A stretch of DNA of 64,000 nt. Source: Sulfolobaceae archaeon (GTDB taxonomy: Archaea; Thermoproteota; Thermoprotei_A; Sulfolobales; Sulfolobaceae). The stretch is taken from NCBI GenBank assembly GCA_028277025.1, contig JAPYVG010000002.1, forward strand, positions 62,001 to 126,000, given 5' to 3'. The translations under genes were made by a program, and so were the position numbers. Position 1 is the first letter of the stretch. Every line of letters starts with the position of its first letter. Below, one piece after another: positions 56,184-64,000 of this stretch. A model generated the notes under the pieces. It ran no database searches, had not been told where the DNA came from, and saw nothing but the letters and a program-made list of their open reading frames with translations.

Positions 56184-57047
56184 CTAAACAAGGCTTATTA
56201 AGGGTTCGATTATCGGTATGATTAGTGTTAAGATAAAACCGTTAATCATAGCACTTATCGCATATTCTCCACCATTAAAAATTTCAACGTAAAGGGGTAA
56301 AGTAACGTCCATCGAAGTAGCACCCCCCACAGCAATAGCTCCAATAGGGCTAAACTTACCCTTTGAGAAATTTGGCAAAAAGACGAAGGCTAACTGCTCT
56401 CTTAAAAAGTTAGATAGAAACCCCACAAGCCCAAGCGCGGGGCCATAAAACTTAGCAACTAATGGGCCGGTATAGGAATACCACCCAGAACCTAAAGTTA
56501 TCATCAATGCTACCTTAAATGGTATTAATAATGAAATTAGAAGTGAGGATAATAACGCACCTATAAAGTCAACTAATACCGAGACTATAGCAACCCTAGT
56601 AACACTCTTTAAACTTTTCTTGTTCAGAGATTTTGAAATGTCAATACCTATTACAAAGGCTAACAAGTAAAGTTCATAATCAATAATAACGTCAAAGGGG
56701 ATTTGAGAGTAGTCAAGTGGTATAAGACTTGCCAAGAAGCCGGCCAATAATGGGATTAAGTACTTAAGTTGTGATTTAAAGTTGATCTTACTTTTTACTT
56801 CACCATGCACTTCGTCTTTCAATATAAGAAACCCAGTGAAATACGTGACGAGAAGTACAACGATAGATATTAAGACTGAGATACCTAAATAGTAAATTAC
56901 TCCCACCTTAACTTGTGAAAATCCCCAAAAGGAAATTGTAAAGATAAGGATTACGATTATCGCATCAGTAACGTAATGAGGTAATCGCAAATATTTTCCT
57001 ATTATGAGAGAAAGTAAATAAAGCGACATAAAAATCTCTAGGAACAT
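56184..57047 (-). CDS. lysO: LysO-like exporter (DUF340 family)
   Basis: The 287-residue protein has about eight helices and the LysO (YbjE) signatures: GSGWYSYTGPLVA near residues 190-202, NFLREQLAF and GGATSMDVTLPLY. LysO exports lysine in bacteria; in archaea the substrate could be lysine or another cation. It lies directly before an MFS gene. The family assignment is good, but the substrate is inferred. Confidence 0.8.
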   Translation of the reverse strand: MFLEIFMSLYLLSLIIGKYLRLPHYVTDAIIVILIFTISFWGFSQVKVGVIYYLGISVLISIVVLLVTYFTGFLILKDEVHGEVKSKINFKSQLKYLIPLLAGFLASLIPLDYSQIPFDVIIDYELYLLAFVIGIDISKSLNKKSLKSVTRVAIVSVLVDFIGALLSSLLISLLIPFKVALMITLGSGWYSYTGPLVAKFYGPALGLVGFLSNFLREQLAFVFLPNFSKGKFSPIGAIAVGGATSMDVTLPLYVEIFNGGEYAISAMINGFILTLIIPIIEPLISLV

Positions 57048-57177
57048 ACTACTAACGTAGTTTCAGTTCTTAAATGACTTACTCTAGCTATTTGTAGAAG
57101 CTAATGAATACCACGGATAAACATAGAAAGAAAGTACAGTGGCTCCCCTTATAGTTTCGCATAACTTTCACAGAACT

Positions 57178-57307
57178 GTTCGCTTATATTAACTTCTTGA
57201 TCCATCTTTACTACCTTTATAAACCTACTATACCTATTTGACATAGTCTCGTTCCCTCCTTTTCGCTTACTTAAATTTTTACCCGTTATGTAGTTTTATA
57301 AGCGAAC
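57178..57307. repeat. Inverted repeat of a promoter-like 11-mer
   Basis: GTTCGCTTATA (57178-57188) and its reverse complement TATAAGCGAAC (57297-57307) flank the 110-nt region upstream of the HipA-like gene. The right copy contains the TATA box of that gene (57296-57302, about 26 nt before the ATG at 57325). Confidence 0.4.
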
Positions 57308-57324
57308 CGAACTAAAGGCACAAA

Positions 57325-57900
57325 ATGAAGTTTATAAAAAAGAAAAAGAACGACGATGAAGTCCATTCAGTATATGAAATAGTATCAGAACTTTTCTCAT
57401 CGAGGTTAGGCATAGCACTAGGCTTACCGGTATTAGAACTTAAATTAGTTGGTGAAGGGCTAGAAATGGAATACTTACCCGATTCCCTTGAGGTTAATAA
57501 AATAAGTAATTTGAAACAATTACAAGTATCTTTACCCTTTGAGGAATGGTTGCTCAACATTGATTTAAAGGAAGATCACGTTAGAGCTAAAGATGGGAAA
57601 GGATATATCATAGATCACGGACATACTCTTCTTTCGTGGAAGCCCCTTTACTACGTGATGCAAATTATAGATAAGCCGGTAACTAGGTTTAAACTCTGGA
57701 GTGATAAAGAAAGTTTTTATGAAGGCGTAGAAATAATTAACTCAATAGACTGTCACTCCGTTAAGGTATTGCTCAATGAAACACTAGATGAGGTTCACAA
57801 TTTTTATCCTCTGAATAACGATGCATATAGAGATTTCATGGAAATAAGCTACAAAATCCTTCAACATAGAAAGAAGATAATTAAAAACCTATTCATTTAA
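57325..57900 (+). CDS. HipA-like kinase-fold protein, degenerate
   Basis: The 191-residue protein matches the layout of short HipA-like kinases: SELFSSRLGIALGLPVLEL at the start, then EEWLLNIDLKEDHVRAKDG and a GYIIDHGHTL segment. The IDHG motif stands where kinases bind metal, but the DRxxxN catalytic loop seems altered (IDLKEDH). It may be an inactive relative or act on an unusual target. No partner antitoxin gene is adjacent. The assignment rests on motif order and is uncertain. Confidence 0.45.
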   Translation: MKFIKKKKNDDEVHSVYEIVSELFSSRLGIALGLPVLELKLVGEGLEMEYLPDSLEVNKISNLKQLQVSLPFEEWLLNIDLKEDHVRAKDGKGYIIDHGHTLLSWKPLYYVMQIIDKPVTRFKLWSDKESFYEGVEIINSIDCHSVKVLLNETLDEVHNFYPLNNDAYRDFMEISYKILQHRKKIIKNLFI

Positions 57901-58246
57901 ACACCTATTTCATTCGACTTAACTCGGTTATTTTCTTGAGCTGAAAAGCGATTAATGACGATATATCTCTGTGTGTGAGAGTATATCTTTTATTTAATTA
58001 TAGGAATAAACACGAAAGGTTAAGATAAATGTGGTGAAATATATAACTAGAGTTATACACTTCCTTTTTTTCTTTGTTACAACTCGTATTCTAGTTTGTA
58101 GTCCTTCAGATCCACGTTATCTCTTGAACAGTTCGCCCTAAATTAACTTAAACATCCGTGTTCCAAAATTTTAGTTTATTAACTGTAGAAAATTTGCCAT
58201 AGAGCAATCACACTCAACTTATATACTTATTTTCTATTTTGCAATT
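57901..58246. other. Intergenic stretch before the KDG operon
   Basis: This 346-nt gap is AT-rich and shows no convincing gene on either strand, no RNA motif and no strong repeat. Its right end holds the TATA box of kdgA. Confidence 0.6.
58218..58226 (+). promoter_or_regulatory. TATA box of the kdgA operon
   Basis: CTTATATAC lies about 25 nt upstream of the kdgA ATG at 58247, consistent with a leaderless operon transcript. Confidence 0.55.
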
Positions 58247-60059
<1,813 letters not shown>

Positions 60060-60083
60060 AATAAACTATTTCGAGTTTTTTAT

Positions 60084-61607
60084 ATGCCAAAACTTCCCGA
60101 ATTATCTAATGAAATTAAGGAAATATATTCTTTAGGCATAGATAATGTACCATCTTTCAAGACATATCTTGCCGGCACGTGGGCTTCCTCTAAAGATGTT
60201 GAGGACGTTAAATCCCCCATAGATTTAGAAACTTACGCGAGAGTGCCAAAGCTAAATTATGAGATGGTTGATGCTGTATTAAACACTGTTTATCAAAGAG
60301 GGAGGAAAGAAATTAGGGATTTCCCCGGCGAAAAGAGGTTAAAAGTATACCATAAGCTCGCAGAATTACTGGATAAGTTTAGAGGGGACTTCGTCAACGT
60401 TTTAATGATAGGTAACGGTAAAACTAGAAGCGCGGCTGAGGGCGAAGTAAACGCTGCAATCGAAAGGCTTATTAGGGCCGACTTGGACGTCAGAAAACTT
60501 TACGGTGAATATGTTCCGGGTGATTGGAGTAGCGAAAGTTTAGAGTCTGAGGCAATAGTTAGGAGGGAACCTTTAGGAGTAGTCTTAGCTATAACTCCGT
60601 TTAACTACCCGCTTTTCGATGTTGTTAACAAATTCGTTTACTCTACAGTTGCTGGAAATGCCTTCGTTTTGAAACCTGCAAGTGCAACACCATTACCCGC
60701 CATAATGTTAGCGAAACTTTTAGAGATGACTGACTTCCCTAGGTCTGCTTTTGCGGTAATCACAGTCCCTGGAAAGGAGATGGATAGAATAGTTCGAGAT
60801 AAAAGGATAAGTGTAATATCGTTAACTGGAAGTACAGAGACTGGAGAGCATGTTATAAAGACTGCTGGGATCAAACAATATGTAATGGAGTTAGGTGGAG
60901 GGGATTCCGCAATAGTACTGAGTGATGTAGACGTTAATACTGCGGCTCAAAAGATTGTTTCTGGCATTACAAGTTATTCTGGCCAACGTTGCGATTCAAT
61001 AAAGTTTATTTTCGCTGAAAGTGAGGTTTATGATAAGCTGAAGGAGAGGTTGATAGAAGAGTTAAAGAAAGTTAAGGTCGGTGATCCAAGAGATCCCTCA
61101 ATTACAATGGGTCCTATAATTGATCCGAAGACTGTAGACGAATTTGAATTTGCCGTAAAGGACGCAATAGAGAAGGGAGGGGTGGTACTGTACGGTGGTA
61201 AGAGGTTAGGTCCTACATATATTGAGCCTACTCTAATAGAAATTAGTAAAGATAAGGTGAAGGATTTATATCTATATAAGAAGGAAGTGTTTCTATCAGT
61301 TGCAGTTTTAGTTAGGGTGGATAACATAGATGAAGCTATTGAACTATCTAACGGTAGGAGGTACGGTCTAGATGCTACTATATTCGGCCTCGACATTAAT
61401 AAGATTAGAAAGGCCATAAGGCTTCTTGAGGTCGGTGCGGTATATGTTAATGAGTTTCCTAAACACGGGATTGGTTACTTCCCCTTCGGTGGAAGAAAGG
61501 ACTCTGGAATAGGAAGGGAAGGAATAGGGTATACGATAGAATATGTCACCTCCTACAAGACTATAGTTTATAACTATAAAGGAAAGGGTATATGGGAGTA
61601 CATGTGA
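60084..61607 (+). CDS. gapN: Non-phosphorylating glyceraldehyde-3-phosphate dehydrogenase
   Basis: The 507-residue aldehyde dehydrogenase has [41 protein letters not shown] with the catalytic Glu and [11 protein letters not shown] with the catalytic Cys. Gene order after kdgA and kdgK is that of the S. solfataricus gapN, which oxidises GAP directly to 3-phosphoglycerate with NADP. The [21 protein letters not shown] end is typical. The substrate is inferred from context. Confidence 0.92.
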   Translation: MPKLPELSNEIKEIYSLGIDNVPSFKTYLAGTWASSKDVEDVKSPIDLETYARVPKLNYEMVDAVLNTVYQRGRKEIRDFPGEKRLKVYHKLAELLDKFRGDFVNVLMIGNGKTRSAAEGEVNAAIERLIRADLDVRKLYGEYVPGDWSSESLESEAIVRREPLGVVLAITPFNYPLFDVVNKFVYSTVAGNAFVLKPASATPLPAIMLAKLLEMTDFPRSAFAVITVPGKEMDRIVRDKRISVISLTGSTETGEHVIKTAGIKQYVMELGGGDSAIVLSDVDVNTAAQKIVSGITSYSGQRCDSIKFIFAESEVYDKLKERLIEELKKVKVGDPRDPSITMGPIIDPKTVDEFEFAVKDAIEKGGVVLYGGKRLGPTYIEPTLIEISKDKVKDLYLYKKEVFLSVAVLVRVDNIDEAIELSNGRRYGLDATIFGLDINKIRKAIRLLEVGAVYVNEFPKHGIGYFPFGGRKDSGIGREGIGYTIEYVTSYKTIVYNYKGKGIWEYM

Positions 61608-61733
61608 TCTTCCTCTTCTTTCCAATCTTTGTTATAAAGTTTATAGTCCTGCAATTAAAAATGATAAACTCCTTTTTATTTTAATAGTATAATTTACTTA
61701 AAACTGTCGATTCCCTATTTGATAAAAAACCAA

Positions 61734-61744
61734 AATTTATAAAG
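61734..61744 (+). promoter_or_regulatory. TATA box of the APC permease gene
   Basis: AATTTATAAAG is centred about 28 nt upstream of the ATG at 61767. Confidence 0.5.
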
Positions 61745-61766
61745 TCGTAATTTTATACTTTCAATT

Positions 61767-63755
61767 ATGTCAGAAAGAAAAGGTGTCGGAGGAGCAAGGG
61801 ATTACGGTATAAAGTCGGACAAACTGTTAAGGAAGAGTTTGAACAAATTTGAACTGCTATACTTATCTTTAGGAGGAATAATAGGTTCAGGTTGGCTATT
61901 CGCATCTCTTGCTACCGCTACTTATGCTGGTGGTTCTGCAATATTATCGTGGATAATTGGTGGAGTTTTAATAATGTTCGTGGGCCTTGCATATGCAGAA
62001 TTAGGAGCCGCAATACCCAAATCCGGTGCAATAACTAGGTATCCTCATTATACTCATGGCGGTCTAGTAGGTTTTATAATAACATGGGCATATTTCCTTT
62101 CAGCTGCCTCAGTTCCCGCGATAGAGGCAGCTGCAGCAATTGAATATATAGGTTCCTATTACCCTCAGCTGATCACGACCGGAACATTTAACGGTGCGAC
62201 TATCACAATTTTAACACCTTCAGGGATCGCTCTTGCCGGTTTATTACTGGTTTTCTTTTTCCTCTTAAACTACTTAGGAGTCAACATTTTAGGTAAAGTA
62301 ACTCATGGTGCTGGCTGGTGGAAACTTTTAGTACCCACAATAACGGTATTGTTACTAGTATCACTTGATTTCCACTCATCAAACTTTACTGCTGGTGGTG
62401 GTTTCTTCCCTTCAGCGTCCAATGTAGTTGGGGGATCCTCTGGAATTGTAGGTTTAAGCGCAGTTTTATATGCAATTCCAACTACTGGCGTCATCTTCTC
62501 CTACTTAGGATTTAGGCAGGCTGTAGAATATGGAGGTGAGGGGAGAAACCCACAAAAAGATATACCGTTCGCAGTTTTAGGATCATTAGGTATAGCACTA
62601 GCACTTTATACATTACTCCAAGTTGCCTTTATAGGTGGTATAGACTGGAGTAAATTATACCTTAATGAGAGTGTAACTCTTAACGAGTCTGGTAAGATGG
62701 TGACCACATATAAATTAGTCCCAGTAACACCGGGTAATTGGTCAGCCTTACCAACTGCAGTAACGAGCTCTGGAGTCCCGATTTCAAGTGGGCCTTTCTT
62801 AGTATTAATGCATATAGCACCACTAATAGGAGTAGCTGCGGCAGTCTTTGCTTTCTGGGGTTATATTTTAACTATTGATGCTGTAGTATCACCTTCTGGG
62901 ACTGGCTGGATTTATACTGGCACTTCCGGTAGGACTTTCTATGCCTTCGCATCAAATGGTTATTTACCCGAAATCTTCCTTAAGATCGGTAAGACCAGAG
63001 TTCCAGTATTTGCATTGATAGGGGCATTAATAGTAGGTTTTATATTCCTATTACCGTTCCCCTCTTGGTATGCATTAGTTTCTTTCATCTCATCTGCAAC
63101 AGTACTAACGTATATAATGGGCGGAATTGGGTTAGCTGTATTAAGAAAACACGCTCCGGAACTAAAAAGGCCTTTCAGACTACCTTTAGCTAGTGTAATT
63201 GCACCTATAGCGACCTTAGCTGCTGGACTAATAGTATATTGGTCTGGTTTTGCAGTGCTCTTTTACGTATTTACCGGGATAATTATAGGATTACCACTGT
63301 TCTTCAGTTATTATGCTACCAAGGGGTTAGGAGTTAGTAAAGGAGTCAGCGCTGCTATAGGAGTTGTTGATATTGTAGTTGCAATTCTCTCTTCATACTT
63401 CTTCTTCGAGGACACTAGTGGTTTAACTGAAGCGAACAATATAGCGTTCATAATTTATATCTTAATTTACGCTGGGTTGCTAATAGGGAACGTGGTATCC
63501 TTATTGTCTTTAGTTAGGGATGAAAATGCGAAGAAGGAAATAAATGCAGGCTGGTGGTTAATAGGTTTCCTTATTGCAATATACGTGTTATCGTATTTTG
63601 GAGGGTTCGGGTTAAACCCGGTGATTCCCTTCCCTACTGACACATTAGTTGCCGCTGTAGTAATCCTTGCATTCCACTTTGCTGCAGTATACAGCGGTTT
63701 TAAGACGGAGGCATTAGAGGAAATCTTAAATGAGACTAGAGAAATAGAAGAATAG
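61767..63755 (+). CDS. APC-family permease, long form
   Basis: The 662-residue protein has about fourteen helices. It shows APC features: YLSLGGIIGSGWLFASLATA near 33-52, GLAYAELGAAIPKSGAITRYP and SGRTFYAFASNGYLPEIF. It is longer than most APC carriers because of an extracellular insert near residues 290-340 and extra helices at the C-terminus, ending in an acidic tail (EEILNETREIEE). It probably takes up amino acids. It stands alone on its own promoter. Confidence 0.87.
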   Translation: MSERKGVGGARDYGIKSDKLLRKSLNKFELLYLSLGGIIGSGWLFASLATATYAGGSAILSWIIGGVLIMFVGLAYAELGAAIPKSGAITRYPHYTHGGLVGFIITWAYFLSAASVPAIEAAAAIEYIGSYYPQLITTGTFNGATITILTPSGIALAGLLLVFFFLLNYLGVNILGKVTHGAGWWKLLVPTITVLLLVSLDFHSSNFTAGGGFFPSASNVVGGSSGIVGLSAVLYAIPTTGVIFSYLGFRQAVEYGGEGRNPQKDIPFAVLGSLGIALALYTLLQVAFIGGIDWSKLYLNESVTLNESGKMVTTYKLVPVTPGNWSALPTAVTSSGVPISSGPFLVLMHIAPLIGVAAAVFAFWGYILTIDAVVSPSGTGWIYTGTSGRTFYAFASNGYLPEIFLKIGKTRVPVFALIGALIVGFIFLLPFPSWYALVSFISSATVLTYIMGGIGLAVLRKHAPELKRPFRLPLASVIAPIATLAAGLIVYWSGFAVLFYVFTGIIIGLPLFFSYYATKGLGVSKGVSAAIGVVDIVVAILSSYFFFEDTSGLTEANNIAFIIYILIYAGLLIGNVVSLLSLVRDENAKKEINAGWWLIGFLIAIYVLSYFGGFGLNPVIPFPTDTLVAAVVILAFHFAAVYSGFKTEALEEILNETREIEE

Positions 63756-63803
63756 TGGTAAAAATTGAACCCAATTTCAATTTTTTACATTTTTTTAACT
63801 TAT

Positions 63804-63896
63804 ATGAAGCCCATAACAAGTAACTTAGTATTATTAGTATTTCTCACAATTCTAATTTTGTTCATACTGTCTATAATATTACTCTCATTATTTTAG
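63804..63896 (+). CDS. Possible 30-residue single-helix membrane protein
   Basis: An ATG at 63804 opens a short frame, MKPITSNLVLLVFLTI..., ending in a stop at 63894-63896. Residues 8-30 form one continuous hydrophobic helix. An A/T-rich element lies about 20 nt upstream. Proteins this small are hard to prove from sequence. It lies between the permease and the next secreted protein. Confidence 0.35.
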   Translation: MKPITSNLVLLVFLTILILFILSIILLSLF

Positions 63897-63900
63897 CAAA

Positions 63901-63910
63901 CTTTTTAATA
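63901..63910 (+). promoter_or_regulatory. TATA box of the gene at 63932
   Basis: CTTTTTAATA is centred about 26 nt before the ATG at 63932, consistent with a leaderless transcript. Confidence 0.45.
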
Positions 63911-63931
63911 CATTATTCTCAGTTTCGTATT

Positions 63932-64000
63932 ATGAGATTACTACTTCCATTACTCCTTATGTTGTCTTTATTTGCACAACTAAGCTTAGTGAGCCCTCAT
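63932..64000 (+). CDS. Start of a secreted protein (3' end outside window)
   Basis: An ATG at 63932 opens a frame that runs off the right edge and gives 23 residues, MRLLLPLLLMLSLFAQLSL.... This is a signal-peptide-like stretch with one Arg and a hydrophobic core. A TATA-like CTTTTTAATA (63901-63910) lies about 26 nt upstream. Nothing more can be said. Confidence 0.6.
   Translation, partial: MRLLLPLLLMLSLFAQLSLVSPH

Overview
The window is AT-rich and gene-dense and reads as chromosome from a thermoacidophilic crenarchaeon of the order Sulfolobales. Supporting signs are a four-ligand Fe/Mn superoxide dismutase very like the Sulfolobus enzyme, PibD, XPD, a GHMP-type shikimate kinase, an archaeal KDG aldolase cluster, TFS, KEOPS Pcc1, leaderless genes with a TATA box about 25 nt upstream, GGTG-type ribosome binding sites inside operons, and an intron-bearing tRNA. 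I cannot fix the species. Sulfurisphaera, Sulfolobus or a close genus is a guess from remembered protein sequences. No rRNA, CRISPR array or intact transposase was seen.

Layout. 1-9.4 kb: the 5' part of a thioredoxin-domain (DUF255) gene, a secreted protein, a probable IS200/IS605 relic, a sugar-phosphate nucleotidyltransferase, SOD, a large unknown membrane protein, an XPD operon with two redox/sulfur genes, and a soluble Rieske protein. 8.8-18.2 kb: one ten-gene aromatic operon on the minus strand, from split transketolase through TyrA, DAHP synthase and AroB-E-C-K-A to AroD. 18.2-24.4 kb: a divergent plus-strand information-processing run: E1-like protein, membrane protein, Cdc45/RecJ-like protein, Pcc1, L10e, Dph2, Csl4, RpoL, a small unknown, TFS and tRNA-Arg(UCU). 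24.5-31 kb: PibD, a 600-nt non-coding stretch with hairpins, acyl-CoA dehydrogenase, transporters and a thioesterase.

30.6-35.3 kb: a NurA-HerA pair with a third small gene and no Mre11/Rad50 beside it, then a CoA-disulfide reductase-type flavoprotein. 35.4-41.3 kb: PGI/PMI, CysRS, Nudix, a glycoprotein-like surface protein and glutamate dehydrogenase. 41.3-50.2 kb: an OLD-like AAA ATPase, a dehydrogenase, type IV UDG, two probable C/D box sRNAs, a TauE-type exporter, a DtxR-like regulator divergent from a DHDPS/KDG-aldolase paralogue, a membrane-bound HTH regulator divergent from a secreted protein, and several small unknowns. 50.2-57 kb: permeases, a TrkA-N channel, an RHH-type protein and a LysO-like exporter. 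57.3-64 kb: a HipA-like protein, the semi-phosphorylative Entner-Doudoroff operon kdgA-kdgK-gapN, an APC permease, a tiny membrane ORF and the start of a secreted protein.

How the genes fit together. Transketolase supplies erythrose-4-phosphate to the aromatic operon. The 20-24 kb cluster couples translation, RNA decay, transcription and probably replication factors. The 58-61.6 kb operon handles the KDG part of sugar breakdown, but the gluconate dehydratase usually found with it is not seen in this window. Best candidates for new biology are the NurA-HerA-small-protein operon, the structured RNAs and hairpin around 44.6 kb, the OLD-like ATPase and the ArnR-like regulator pair.
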